From: a bacterium
GTDB lineage: Bacteria > Orphanbacterota > Orphanbacteria > Orphanbacterales > Orphanbacteraceae
Direction: 5' to 3'
NCBI GenBank assembly: GCA_025782575.1
Contig: JALGYY010000044.1
Span: forward strand, 60,973 to 124,972
DNA: 64,000 nucleotides
Below the pieces are notes generated by a model that was not told where the DNA came from, ran no database searches, and saw only the letters and a list, made by a program, of their open reading frames with translations. Below are positions 27,213 to 36,266 of this stretch, one piece after another; positions within the stretch are counted from its first letter, which is position 1; each line of letters opens with the position of its first letter. A program made the position numbers and the translations under genes.

Positions 27213-28232
27213 ATGAATCGGACACGCTTTGCACTGGCGCTGATCGGCGCCCTGGCGATGGTCTTTTTCGTCGGCTGCGGAGACGATGACAACCCGACCG
27301 ATCCGGGAATAACCGTTGACCAGACTGATGCTGTGATCAGCGCCGTAAATTCGTATGTGACGTCGGGCAGTTCACCGGTTACGAAAGCCGATGTGCTCTT
27401 CGCCACCCTGAACGACGGTGACGACGCAAACGATCCATTTGTCCTGAGCGTTCGGAGTGCTGATCACTATGCGCTCGGTCATATCCCCGGCGCCGCGAAC
27501 ATCTCCTGGAAAGAGATCGCTGATCCGGCGAAGCTCGCCACACTTCCGACGGACAGGCAGATCGTCGTGTACTGCTACACCGGCCATACCGGTGCTGTCG
27601 CGACGACCGTGCTGAACTCGCTCGGCTATGATGCCATCAACATGAAGTTCGGCATGTGCGCATGGACGAAGGATCTGGATGTGCGCGTGGCGACCGCTTT
27701 CAGCGAAGCGACTGACGCACACGACTATGCCGTGGAAACCACGATCAACGATCCGGCTGCGTCCTATGACATGCCTGATCTGGATGTCACCGGTTCTACT
27801 GACACCTGGGAGATCGCCCGGGCCGCTGCGGAAGTCTATACTGCCGGAGCCGACGGTCCGACCAAGAAGGCCTCCGACGTATTCGACAACCTGAACGACG
27901 GCGACGATGCGAACAACTGGTTCATCGTGAGCGTCCGGAGCGCCGAGCATTATGCCGGCGGCCACATTCCCGGCGCGATCAACATTCCATGGACAGAGAT
28001 CGGCGACGAGAGTCTTCTGAAGAAGATTCCGGCGGATGCTACTGTCCTCGTTTACTGCTACACCGGTCACACAGGGGGTATCGCGACTACCGCCCTCCGC
28101 ATGATGGGCTATGAAGCCTACAACATGAAGTGGGGCATGGTCTCCTGGACAACTGATCCGGATGTGCGCGCCACTGCCGCATTCAGCGAAGAGATTGACG
28201 CACACGACTATGCGGTGGAGTCCGGAAACTAG
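27213..28232 (+). CDS. Tandem rhodanese-domain lipoprotein (ExtH-like)
   Basis: ATG 27213 follows a perfect AAGGAGG. The 339-aa protein has a lipoprotein signal (FFVGC, Cys22), an acidic spacer (GDDDNPTD), then two rhodanese domains. Each has an active-site loop YCYTGHTG, with catalytic cysteines at about residues 121 and 282, so both may be active in persulfide or selenide-sulfur transfer. The halves repeat one another (NMKFGMCAWT / NMKWGMVSWT; HDYAVE at both ends), showing an internal duplication. It lies 14 nt after the UGA-containing cytochrome gene. A lipoprotein rhodanese beside a multihaem cytochrome is the arrangement of Geobacter ext clusters; a periplasmic chalcogen-transfer role is inferred. 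Confidence 0.92.
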   Translation: MNRTRFALALIGALAMVFFVGCGDDDNPTDPGITVDQTDAVISAVNSYVTSGSSPVTKADVLFATLNDGDDANDPFVLSVRSADHYALGHIPGAANISWKEIADPAKLATLPTDRQIVVYCYTGHTGAVATTVLNSLGYDAINMKFGMCAWTKDLDVRVATAFSEATDAHDYAVETTINDPAASYDMPDLDVTGSTDTWEIARAAAEVYTAGADGPTKKASDVFDNLNDGDDANNWFIVSVRSAEHYAGGHIPGAINIPWTEIGDESLLKKIPADATVLVYCYTGHTGGIATTALRMMGYEAYNMKWGMVSWTTDPDVRATAAFSEEIDAHDYAVESGN

Positions 28233-28248
28233 GATTTGTTAATTGGGG

Positions 28249-28288
28249 GGGAGGGTCGACCCGTCAAGGCGGCCTTCCTTACCCTCCC
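28249..28288. terminator. Putative convergent terminator
   Basis: GGGAGGGT and ACCCTCCC form a perfect 8-bp stem with a 24-nt loop, spanning the 46-bp gap between the rhodanese stop and the convergent ArsC-like gene and overlapping its last codons. Confidence 0.4.
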
Positions 28289-29094
28289 ATCAATCGCTCT
28301 AATCGCCTGACCAGTTCGTCCCTCGTTTTTCGAAACGCATTCAGCCGTGTCTCGGCGTCCCCGTCGACACCCGCCGGATCGGAAAGCCCCCAGTGCAGGC
28401 GACGGGCATTTCCCAGGAATGCCGGACAAACTTCCTCGGCGCATAGCGTGATCACTGCATCGATTGAAGCGGGATCAACATCATCCACGCTTGTTGACTG
28501 ATATCGTGAGATGTCGATGCCCGATTCAAGCAGGACGGCGATCGCCTCCGGCCTGACCGCTGACGGGCGAGAACCCGCGGAGGCGACGTCGATCCCATCC
28601 GGCGCAATCGACCGGGCGATCCCCTCGGCAATTTGACTCCTGGCGGAGTTGGCCACACAGAGAAAGAGAAAGCGCCGCGGTCCGAGGGCCCGAAGGACCG
28701 CAGCTTCCAGGGCCCATTTTTCGTACTCACCTTCAGGTCCGGTCGGTGAAATCTCCACGCCGTCGATCCGGAGCCGATTGCCTGGCAAGGGTATTCCCTC
28801 TGGGGGGTTTCCAGAGGGGAGCGGCTCCCCGGCTGAAGACCGGATCACACGAACCAGATCGATCTCCATGTCGGAACAGAGTTTAGCTACAATCTCCCGT
28901 AGAAGACCTTCTGTGTCTCCGCTCGACTCCTGGCCGGGATCAGAAATAAGCTCGATTTGCACTGGGCTATCTTTCTCGATGAAGAATGGCGCGAGAATGC
29001 CGCTAGTGGCCGAATTCCGGCCTTCAATGACCCTGCTTGGTGTACCAGGGAATTCCCGATCCCACCCGGGATAGGTATTCTCCCTAATGACCAT
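28279..29094 (-). CDS. ArsC-type low-molecular-weight phosphatase-fold protein with extra N-terminal domain
   Basis: The C-terminal 135 residues or so match thioredoxin-coupled arsenate reductases of the LMW-PTP fold. They have the P-loop FLCVANSARSQIAEGIAR (CX5R), SAGSRPSAVRPEAI, and the LCAEEVCP region with redox-type cysteines before LHWGLSDPAG. The N-terminal 140 residues or so are unusual. Part (PVQIELISDPG ... LRIDGVEISP) resembles a thioredoxin-like fold but has no CxxC, so it would be structural. ATG 29094 has AGGGG 5 nt upstream. It converges on the rhodanese operon. Arsenate reduction is the family function, but a role in selenium or sulfur detoxification is possible from context. 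Confidence 0.82.
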   Translation of the reverse strand: MVIRENTYPGWDREFPGTPSRVIEGRNSATSGILAPFFIEKDSPVQIELISDPGQESSGDTEGLLREIVAKLCSDMEIDLVRVIRSSAGEPLPSGNPPEGIPLPGNRLRIDGVEISPTGPEGEYEKWALEAAVLRALGPRRFLFLCVANSARSQIAEGIARSIAPDGIDVASAGSRPSAVRPEAIAVLLESGIDISRYQSTSVDDVDPASIDAVITLCAEEVCPAFLGNARRLHWGLSDPAGVDGDAETRLNAFRKTRDELVRRLERLMGG

Positions 29095-29150
29095 GAGGAC
29101 CCCTGCCGATAGACAGGGTACCTGCCGAAACTATCAGAAAGGAGGCAGTC

Positions 29151-29336
29151 ATGGAACGAGAGATCCTTACAGCGGACCAGGTGGCTGATTACCTGAGATT
29201 GAGCCGGAAGTCGGTTTATCGACTGGCGAGAGCCGGCGTGCTGCCCGCCAAGAAAATCATGAACCAGTGGCGGTTCGAGCGCACCCAGCTGAACGAGTGG
29301 ATGCGCCAGAAAGAGGACGAGCCGGTCGCCGTCTAA
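29151..29336 (+). CDS. Excisionase-type helix-turn-helix protein
   Basis: This 61-aa protein is nearly all a winged HTH of the excisionase/MerR-like family: ILTADQVADYLRLSRKSVYRLARAGVLPAKKIMNQWRF (shown in part), followed by a short LNEWM helix. A strong AAAGGAGG lies before ATG 29151. Such proteins bind DNA as phage excisionases or as stand-alone small regulators. There is no integrase or att site nearby, so a regulatory role is more likely. It is divergent from the ArsC-like gene, separated by 56 bp, which it could control. A terminator hairpin follows at 29349. Confidence 0.88.
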   Translation: MEREILTADQVADYLRLSRKSVYRLARAGVLPAKKIMNQWRFERTQLNEWMRQKEDEPVAV

Positions 29337-29348
29337 GTCACCCGCGCA

Positions 29349-29400
29349 TCTCACCAGGATTCGTCGTGCTACGCGAGTTCGCGACAGAATCCTGGTGAGA
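29349..29400. terminator. Bidirectional terminator hairpin
   Basis: A perfect 14-bp stem TCTCACCAGGATTC/GAATCCTGGTGAGA with an inner GTCG/CGAC stem fills the gap between the HTH gene and the convergent membrane glycosyltransferase gene. Confidence 0.65.
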
Positions 29401-29408
29401 AAGCCGGA

Positions 29409-31565
29409 CTAATTTCCTCCGGCACGAGCCTCGCTGATGAGCGCGCGAACCGACTCGTCCTCGGGCCGAGCCACCAGATAGCGCTCCAGAAGTGAGATCC
29501 CACGAGCCCTGTTCCCTCCGCGAAGCCTGAGGACACCCAGCCCACGGAGAGCGTCCGGGTAGTCAGGATCAAAAGCGAGCGCCTTCCCGTATTCCACCGC
29601 AGCGCCTTCCGGACTCCCCCGCTTCTCGGCAAGTCGGGCTAACCGGCAGCGGATCTCCTGATTGTCACCCAGTCCGGCGAGCCGTTCAAAAATGGCTGCC
29701 CCATCGGCCAAACGGTTCGCTCGTTCATACGAACTTCCCAGATTGTAAAGAGTCTCGCGATTCCCCGGATCGAGTTGAGCTCCCGCCTCGAGAGTGAGCA
29801 CGGCACCGCCGATATCCCCCGCCCTTAGTTGTAATACACCCAGATTGTTATAGAAGTCGCCGTTCAAAGGTTCCAGGTCGATCGCCCGCCTGAGTTCAGC
29901 CATCGCTTCTTCATTACGACCGGCCCGGTAATGGATCCCGGCCAGGTTCGCCCTCGCTTTGCCATGATCCGAAACCGCATCGATCGCTCTTCTGTAGTCC
30001 TGCTCGGCGGCGTCGATATCGCCGAGCGCCTCCCAGGCGAGCCCGCGATCATTCCAGATGTCTCCGTCTCCACCCCGCCACTCGATTGCCCGGTCGTATT
30101 CTTTGAGAGCCTCTTTGTGAGCGCCTCGATCGGAGAGCCTCTTACCCAGATGGAAATGGGTCCGCACAATCCCTTTGTCCGGCAGGTCGACGGGAAAGAA
30201 ATTCAAGAGGATGAAAAGAGCCATCAGTACGAGACCCTGCATGCGGGGAAATCGCCCGGCCCGACCAGCCCTGTAAAGGGGGGCGGCGGCGAACGCAGCC
30301 AGCACGGCCAGTGTCGGAAATAGGGGCATGCGATAGCGCGATGAATAGGGGAAGAGGATAACAGCCACCATATAGAAAGCGACAAAAAGGAGGGGAAGAA
30401 GCGCCATCCCTCTCTTTCGGATCGCTCGATACCCTCCGAGAATCAAAAACGGCATCACGAGTCCGGCCGGCAACGCAAGTATTTTGAGAACGAATGATTG
30501 ATCCCGAAAATACTCGAAATCCTGGCTCGTATCGATTTCCCATCCGCCAAGAAACAGAAGAGCCCGTTTGCCGAATCGAGCGGCCGCACGGGCGGGGTCG
30601 CTGCGCATCTCTTCAGCTGCCAGACGATAGTAGAACCGGTCGCGATCGACTTCCCGGATGGCCCCTTCGCTTGTCGCGATCCGTTCGATCGTCCGCCACT
30701 CGGTGCCCGGCCGGACCGATGCGAGACCATCCGCTTCGATGCGATTGGCAATATAGAAATTCATCCCGCCGTTCGCCTGTATGAGAATGGGATCACCCAC
30801 AGCTGCATTGCGCATGGCGACCGGCGCGATCACCGCCGTGCAACCAACGAGAAGAAAAAGGGGCGCCAATAGCGCCGTGATCGGGCGGGAAGCCCCGCTG
30901 TCCCCCTGTCCGCCGCGCCCCGTCATCCCCGAACTCTGCCACCATGCCCAGAAAAGAAAGACCGGCGCCGCAATCAGAATGGTCGGCCTCGTAATCGCCG
31001 AAAGCCCGAGCACCACCCCGGCCGCAGACCAGAGCGGGGGCTTTGCCCGGCGGAGGCCCAGTTCGAGTGTAATTACCAGCAGCAGGGTATCCAGAAACAC
31101 GGCCAGCGTGGTTGCGAGTATTTGACCTTCAAAATATATGAATCGAGAATACAGTATGCCGATTCCGAGGGCGGCGAAGCCGGTGTTTCTCCCGCCCACG
31201 ATCCGGCCGGCGCGATAGAGGAGGGCGAGCGACAGCAGGCCGAGAATGTGATTGAAGACATAGAAACCCTGAAACGAGGAGCCCCTGTCGATCAGAGCCG
31301 CCAGGATGTACGGGTAGAGTGGGCCATGTATGTGGATTCGGCTCCAGAGCGCTTCCCCATGTGCGATCGTAGTCGCCCAGCCCTTATATTCTGCGGCATC
31401 GATGATCGGATAATCGAAGAACGGATTTCCATGGAGCTCGGAAACATAGAGAAGCCTGAGGATGGCGGCGATAACGAGCAGACTGATGAGGAGGGTCCGT
31501 TCCCTCTGGCGGGCCCGGGCGGCAGCGGAACCGGAACGATTCGCGCGGCTCACGCGAATAACCAA
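29409..31565 (-). CDS. GT39-like integral membrane glycosyltransferase with C-terminal TPRs (second copy)
   Basis: The protein of about 718 aa has the same plan as the one at 13652. A GT-C-like membrane part begins after a short basic N-terminus (about residues 28-450), with acidic loop FFDYPIIDAAEYKGWA and the shared motif FIYFEGQILATTLAVFLDTLL. At least six TPR-like repeats follow (about residues 490-715, e.g. AIEWRGGDGDIWNDRGLAWEALGDIDAAEQDY, in part). The start is uncertain: TTG 31565 or GTG 31553, neither with a clear ribosome-binding site. It lies 18 nt after the FGE-fold lipoprotein gene, so they form one transcript. Protein or lipid glycosylation at the periplasmic face is inferred. 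Confidence 0.78.
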   Translation of the reverse strand: MVIRVSRANRSGSAAARARQRERTLLISLLVIAAILRLLYVSELHGNPFFDYPIIDAAEYKGWATTIAHGEALWSRIHIHGPLYPYILAALIDRGSSFQGFYVFNHILGLLSLALLYRAGRIVGGRNTGFAALGIGILYSRFIYFEGQILATTLAVFLDTLLLVITLELGLRRAKPPLWSAAGVVLGLSAITRPTILIAAPVFLFWAWWQSSGMTGRGGQGDSGASRPITALLAPLFLLVGCTAVIAPVAMRNAAVGDPILIQANGGMNFYIANRIEADGLASVRPGTEWRTIERIATSEGAIREVDRDRFYYRLAAEEMRSDPARAAARFGKRALLFLGGWEIDTSQDFEYFRDQSFVLKILALPAGLVMPFLILGGYRAIRKRGMALLPLLFVAFYMVAVILFPYSSRYRMPLFPTLAVLAAFAAAPLYRAGRAGRFPRMQGLVLMALFILLNFFPVDLPDKGIVRTHFHLGKRLSDRGAHKEALKEYDRAIEWRGGDGDIWNDRGLAWEALGDIDAAEQDYRRAIDAVSDHGKARANLAGIHYRAGRNEEAMAELRRAIDLEPLNGDFYNNLGVLQLRAGDIGGAVLTLEAGAQLDPGNRETLYNLGSSYERANRLADGAAIFERLAGLGDNQEIRCRLARLAEKRGSPEGAAVEYGKALAFDPDYPDALRGLGVLRLRGGNRARGISLLERYLVARPEDESVRALISEARAGGN

Positions 31566-31583
31566 GGTGACATCATCTGTCGA

Positions 31584-32519
31584 TCACTCCACCGGTTTGG
31601 CTGCCAGCAGCCCGATCGCACGGTCCATATCGATGACGCACCGGAAACCGATGCCGAGGCTAGTGCCGGGCGCGGCCCTCCAGTAACGCTCCCAGCATCG
31701 GGATGCCTTGTGACCCTTCACCCAATCCCCTCCCCGCATGACCGCGAGCTCCCCCTCGGTGCATGCGGGGGGATCGCGATCGGGGCTTCTCTTATAGTAG
31801 TCGGGATCATAGAGGTCTTCGCACCATTCGTAGACATTTCCGGCCATGTCGAGAGCGCCGTATGGGCTCGCTCCTTCGGGGAACGCACCGACCGGTCCGA
31901 CCTTCTCCCAGGGATCGTCGTTCCAGTGGAAATTCCCTTTCCCTCTGTCGAATTCGTTTCCCCAGGGCCACTGGCGGCCGTCCTCACCCCGGGCGGCTTT
32001 CTCCCACTCCGCCTCGGTGGGGAGGCGCTTTCCCGCCCACAGAGCAAAAGCCCGACTATCAAACTGGCTCACTCCGCATACTGCGAACCCGGGGCTGTTC
32101 ACTTCATCAAGCCACTGAAAAATGGGGACTCGTCGCCCGGTTTCTTCGACAAATCGAGAGTAGATCCCGTTTGAAACCTCGAGCTTGTCCACATAGTACC
32201 CGCTCAACCAGACGGTACGCACCGGTTGTGCATCATCCCGCCCCTCGTCGCTTCCCATGATGAACGGACCCGGTGGAACAAGAACCATCACCATATCAGA
32301 TGGAGGCAGTATGATTTCATAAGGGTATTTTCTGCCATCTTCGGAGACCCAGGCGGGTGAGATTTCAGCTTTCGGGCGTGAATCCCGATCGGCAGCGGAC
32401 CTGTCGGTCGATGTACAGGAAATGCTCTGGAGTATGGCGATGATCAGCGCAACAACAAGAAGGGGTCTTCCGTATCGGGCGATGCGGCGTGGTATCGGAT
32501 TCCCGCTTACAGACTCCAT
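31584..32519 (-). CDS. FGE/SUMF1-fold lipoprotein
   Basis: The 311-aa protein has a lipoprotein signal (ILQSISC, Cys35) and then the formylglycine-generating-enzyme fold, with MVLVPPGPFIMGSDEG, LPTEAEWEKAARG, YDMAGNVYEWCEDLY-type and MRGGDW...RCWERYWRAAPGTSLGIGFRC segments. FGE proper activates sulfatases by oxidising a Cys to formylglycine and uses two cysteines. Cysteines are present in FAVCGV and RCW, but not in the canonical pair that I can identify, so it may be a structural or ligand-binding member of the family. It is anchored in the cell envelope and co-transcribed with a TPR membrane glycosyltransferase. Confidence 0.85.
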   Translation of the reverse strand: MESVSGNPIPRRIARYGRPLLVVALIIAILQSISCTSTDRSAADRDSRPKAEISPAWVSEDGRKYPYEIILPPSDMVMVLVPPGPFIMGSDEGRDDAQPVRTVWLSGYYVDKLEVSNGIYSRFVEETGRRVPIFQWLDEVNSPGFAVCGVSQFDSRAFALWAGKRLPTEAEWEKAARGEDGRQWPWGNEFDRGKGNFHWNDDPWEKVGPVGAFPEGASPYGALDMAGNVYEWCEDLYDPDYYKRSPDRDPPACTEGELAVMRGGDWVKGHKASRCWERYWRAAPGTSLGIGFRCVIDMDRAIGLLAAKPVE

Positions 32520-32567
32520 TCACTCACTTTACACGAGGGAATGTCGTAAGAGTAGGCGGGAATGAAC

Positions 32568-32594
32568 AACGGGAGGCCATAACAGCCTCCCGTT
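32568..32594 (-). terminator. Hairpin in the leader of the FGE-fold gene
   Basis: AACGGGAGGC/GCCTCCCGTT forms a perfect 10-bp stem with a 7-nt loop, 49 bp upstream of the minus-strand start 32519. It could be a terminator for upstream transcription or a leader structure; no U-run follows. Confidence 0.45.
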
Positions 32595-33020
32595 CGCTCA
32601 TACATAACGGCGGGTCCCGAGTGAGCCGCCTGTTTGCACCCCAACCTTAACCCGGAGGATTCTTCCCGCGCCCTAGCTCCCCTTATTGACCATGACACGG
32701 AAGTGACTTACGTCACGATCTCACACATGAGTGTTCGACCGAACCCGGGCAAGGTACTGACTGACTGCACTAGAGACCCGCACAACTATCGGCTCCTCCC
32801 CCGACTCCACAAGGGAGCCGGGGAAGAGCACCGCCTACAGGATGAGGAGGGCAGGAGGTGGCTTGCTGCCGATTTTGGTGGTCACCCGGCCCCTATTCCG
32901 GGTTACCGATTGGATGAACTCGCATAGAGAGTGCCAGCCCGCCCAGAAATCGACCAAAACTAACACCCACAACCACTTGTAAATCAATGAGTTAAAGCCG
33001 TGCTTTCTCGTGCGCCAACC

Positions 33021-33062
33021 GGGGATTTAGTCCCCACCCGCTCAAATAGGAACCCGGTTCCT
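33021..33062 (-). terminator. Tandem hairpins downstream of the TPR/sigma-54 activator gene
   Basis: GGGGA-TTTAG-TCCCC and AGGAACC-C-GGTTCCT lie 12 bp apart, 88-129 bp after the stop at 33150. Their place after the gene suggests transcript termination or 3'-end protection. Confidence 0.4.
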
Positions 33063-33149
33063 ACCCGGCCAGGCATTGAACTTACTAACTCGTTGTTGTG
33101 TTGGAGGTTGTGCGAGTGGAACTTGGTACACAGGGGATTAGGTGTAAAG

Positions 33150-36100
33150 TTACTCTCTGCCTATATTTTCAAGGTTGTAGCGCTGGATCTTATTTCGGAG
33201 GCCCCGCAGTGAAAGGCCCAGCTCCCGAGCGGTCTTGCTCCGGTTGCCCCGGTTCCGGCGCAGAGCCTCGATGATTTGCGCCGTCTCGAGCGCTTCCACC
33301 TTGCTCTTGAGATCGGAGGGGCCGGATGAGGCGGAGATATCGGACAGAGCGTTCACGCCAGGTCTCAGTGCATCGGGCAGATGTTCCCGCCGGATTGACT
33401 GGCCCGGGCAAAGCAGGACGGCTCGTCGAACTGCTTTTTCCAGTTCACGCACATTTCCCGGCCAATCGTAGCGATCGAGAGTCTCATAGATCTCGGAATG
33501 AAATTCGACCGAGTTCCGATTGACTTTCTGACGGCAGAGATCCAGGAAGTAATCCGCCAGAAGCCTCACGTCCGAGACACGCTCCCGAAGAGGAGGGAGT
33601 CGCAGACTGATGTCGTTGATTCGGTAGTAGAGGTCTTTCAGGAAGCGGCCTTCTCTGATGTCCTCTTTGAGCTCCATATTGGAAGTCGCACAGACAACGC
33701 GCACATCTACCTTGCGATGCCTGCTCGATCCGACCGGTCGAATCATACCCTGGTCGAGAACATGCAGAAGCGCCCGCTGAACATGGGCACCAGCTTTTCC
33801 GATTTCATCGAGCAGGATTGTCCCGCCGTTCGCCTCTTCGAATAGCCCGTTTCGATCGCCGAGCGCGCCGGTAAACGCACCCTTCACATAGCCGAACAGC
33901 TCCGATTCCAGAATCTGCTCCGGTAGTGATGCGCAGTTCACGGTGACAAACGGCCCGTCCGCACGGTCGCCTGAATCGTGGATCGCCTGCGCCAGGAGTT
34001 GCTTCCCGGTACCGGTCTCCCCTTCGATCAGGACGGTAATCGGATAGTTCGCTACACGCGACGCGATCTGAAGAGTCTCGATCATGCGGGCGTCTTCCGT
34101 CACGATATTGGCAAAGGGGTATTTATTCTCCAGCTGCTCTCTTAGAAAGACGTTCTCACGATGAAGCTTGGTCTTCTGGTCCTCGGCCACCAGACGAGCG
34201 ATCGCGAAAGTAGCGCCGGCAAGATGTTGCACGTCCCGCAGGCGGAACCAGCCGTTGTCCTCTCCGGAATCTCTTTCTACGTAAAGAATCCCCCGCTCGC
34301 CCCCTCCGATCGAAAATGGAAGGATCACAACAGAGCGGCTCTCGTCTTCCGTGTACGATCCAGTAAGGCCGGTGCAGAACAAGGGCCGCTCGGCTTCCAG
34401 AAATCCAGGATCTCGCGCGATCAGCCGGCCCACCGCCGCTTCCGCTTCGTCGTCGTCGAGGCCGAACGAGGAAAGTACCTGTAGTTCCGCGCCGTTCGTA
34501 CCGCACGCGATCCACGCCTTGTCAGCATCAGTGTCGGCGGAGGCTTCTGCCAGAAGCCAGCAGAGGCCGTCTTCCAGATTCCCTTCGAGTTCCGAAAACT
34601 TGAGGTGCGTGGCATCGCCCCGCCCCATGATTTCATACTCGAACTGCTGTTCGATCAGTCGAATCAATTCGCGGGCCTCATCGACACCCCAGGAATAGCC
34701 CACCTTTTCCAGGAGCTTCTTAGCGGTGTACGCGTAGATCAGCGCTTCGTCAAGATCCTGACGGTCGACCCAGTAGCGAGCGATCTCGATCGAAGTCATC
34801 GCCGTTTCGCGATCGGAAGAAAGATCCTCCCATATCCGCTTGGCCCGGAGATAGTGGGTAAGCACGGCGTCGGACTGACCATGGGAGGCGTTTGGCGACA
34901 TGGCGATCCGTCCCGCGACCAGAAGAGCTTGAGCAAGATCCTGCCTGTAACCGATTCGTTCGAACGAAGCGATCGATGTCGCGATTTTTTCTTCGGCCCG
35001 CTTGACACGGCCCTTGGTGAGGTCGACCTCGGCGGAGAGCCGCATGCGCCAACCTTCCTGTGCCGGATCGCCCACAGCCCGTGAGGCTTCCCCGATTCCG
35101 TCCACCAGCCGTATTCCCTCGGACAGACGATCACTCTGAATAAGATGTTGTGCCAGGTAAAGCGTTGCTTCTACTGCCAGGTCGCCCGCCGGCGAGACTT
35201 CCTCCGCGAGAGAGACCGCCCGGTAAAGGTTTGCTTCCCCCGCAGCACGGTTTCCTCGCTGAATGGCCGCGCTCCCTTCGATAATCTCCAGGAACGTACG
35301 CTCCCTCTTGAATCGCTCTTCTTCGCAAAGCTTTTTTCCGAGTTTCAGGCAGTTGTCCACGGCCTCGAATGAGCCGCGCACCAGATGGATTTTCGCCTCG
35401 GCAATGAGAGCACGGGTGACGCCCAGCTCATAGCCGATCTCTTCAAACACACGCCGCCCATCCTCAATCATCGGAAGGGCTTCATCATGCTCGCCCAGGC
35501 GGATCCGCAGATTGCCGAGGTTCAGGCTGGCGGAACCGGATAGATAGTAGAACCCTTCCTGCCCCGCCTTCTGGCGAGCCCGCTCCAGGTAACGGAACGC
35601 TTCTTCCCACCTACATTCAGATTTGGAGAGTGTGCCGAGATGGATGAACGAGCGGCATTCGCCGTCCGGGTCTTCCGCCACTCGATAAGCGAACAGCGCC
35701 TCTTCAAAGTGGTTACGCGCTTCTTCGGACGAGCCGGAACGCTGTGCGATGATTCCGAGGAGTGATCGGGCCGGCCCGATCCAAGGTTGCACGCCAGTTG
35801 TTTTCGCCACGTGCAGGGCTTCGCGTCCCTTTTCAGCCGCCCCCGTCGGGTTTGCCTGCTCCATGGCGAGTCGACCTTCAAGGACGAGCGTGCCCGCGCG
35901 CACCGTCGTTTCACTCATCGAGCCGACGACTCGCTCAGCCTCCTGGTACGCTCCGGTCCAGAAGTAGCACCACGCCAGCTTTTCTCGCAATTCGTCGGCG
36001 AGCTCCGGCGGAGCGTGGTCGCTCCAGTCGCTTTCGAGGGCGAGCCGGAACTCGCGGATCGCATCGTTAAAATGGTCAGACGAAAGGTATAAAGAACCGA

Positions 36101-36248
36101 GATCGCCCTGGGTACTCGGGATATGGCGTTCCAGCCCGAGAGCCTTGCCGATCTCGTTCAAATTCCGTCCCAGATTGGAGCGGTTTTCGAAGGTCATGAA
36201 GCGGTTCTCCGCTGCGAGTCCAGTCTCCGGCTCCGCCCGGTCGTTCAC
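33150..36248 (-). CDS. Large TPR-GAF-sigma-54 activator
   Basis: The 1032-aa protein has about 560 residues of TPR-like repeats (YLSSDHFNDAIREFRLALES, AFRYLERARQKAGQEGFYYL and many more). A GAF-like sensor domain follows (about 585-705), then a sigma-54 AAA+ domain with Walker A GETGTGKQ (about 743), KGAFTGA (about 793) and TILLDEIGK, and a Fis-type HTH ending in NRSKTARELGLSLRGLRNKI. It should activate a -24/-12 promoter. The TPR array is a likely protein- or peptide-binding sensor. The frame starts at GTG 36248, but ATG 36197, with CGGAG upstream, is an equally good start (1015 aa). It is 18 nt after a small secreted protein gene. Confidence 0.92.
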   Translation of the reverse strand: MNDRAEPETGLAAENRFMTFENRSNLGRNLNEIGKALGLERHIPSTQGDLGSLYLSSDHFNDAIREFRLALESDWSDHAPPELADELREKLAWCYFWTGAYQEAERVVGSMSETTVRAGTLVLEGRLAMEQANPTGAAEKGREALHVAKTTGVQPWIGPARSLLGIIAQRSGSSEEARNHFEEALFAYRVAEDPDGECRSFIHLGTLSKSECRWEEAFRYLERARQKAGQEGFYYLSGSASLNLGNLRIRLGEHDEALPMIEDGRRVFEEIGYELGVTRALIAEAKIHLVRGSFEAVDNCLKLGKKLCEEERFKRERTFLEIIEGSAAIQRGNRAAGEANLYRAVSLAEEVSPAGDLAVEATLYLAQHLIQSDRLSEGIRLVDGIGEASRAVGDPAQEGWRMRLSAEVDLTKGRVKRAEEKIATSIASFERIGYRQDLAQALLVAGRIAMSPNASHGQSDAVLTHYLRAKRIWEDLSSDRETAMTSIEIARYWVDRQDLDEALIYAYTAKKLLEKVGYSWGVDEARELIRLIEQQFEYEIMGRGDATHLKFSELEGNLEDGLCWLLAEASADTDADKAWIACGTNGAELQVLSSFGLDDDEAEAAVGRLIARDPGFLEAERPLFCTGLTGSYTEDESRSVVILPFSIGGGERGILYVERDSGEDNGWFRLRDVQHLAGATFAIARLVAEDQKTKLHRENVFLREQLENKYPFANIVTEDARMIETLQIASRVANYPITVLIEGETGTGKQLLAQAIHDSGDRADGPFVTVNCASLPEQILESELFGYVKGAFTGALGDRNGLFEEANGGTILLDEIGKAGAHVQRALLHVLDQGMIRPVGSSRHRKVDVRVVCATSNMELKEDIREGRFLKDLYYRINDISLRLPPLRERVSDVRLLADYFLDLCRQKVNRNSVEFHSEIYETLDRYDWPGNVRELEKAVRRAVLLCPGQSIRREHLPDALRPGVNALSDISASSGPSDLKSKVEALETAQIIEALRRNRGNRSKTARELGLSLRGLRNKIQRYNLENIGRE

Positions 36249-36266
36249 CGGCGGGTCGGTTTCCCG

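Larger units (their letters stand above)
32520..33149. other. 630-bp region without a convincing gene
   Basis: The region lies between the end of the TPR/sigma-54 activator and the start of the FGE-fold gene. I see no supported gene; a 97-codon open frame lacks any recognisable feature. It contains a 10-bp hairpin (32568-32594), a GTGAC-TTAC-GTCAC palindrome near 32702-32715, and two tandem hairpins at 33021-33062. Confidence 0.5.
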
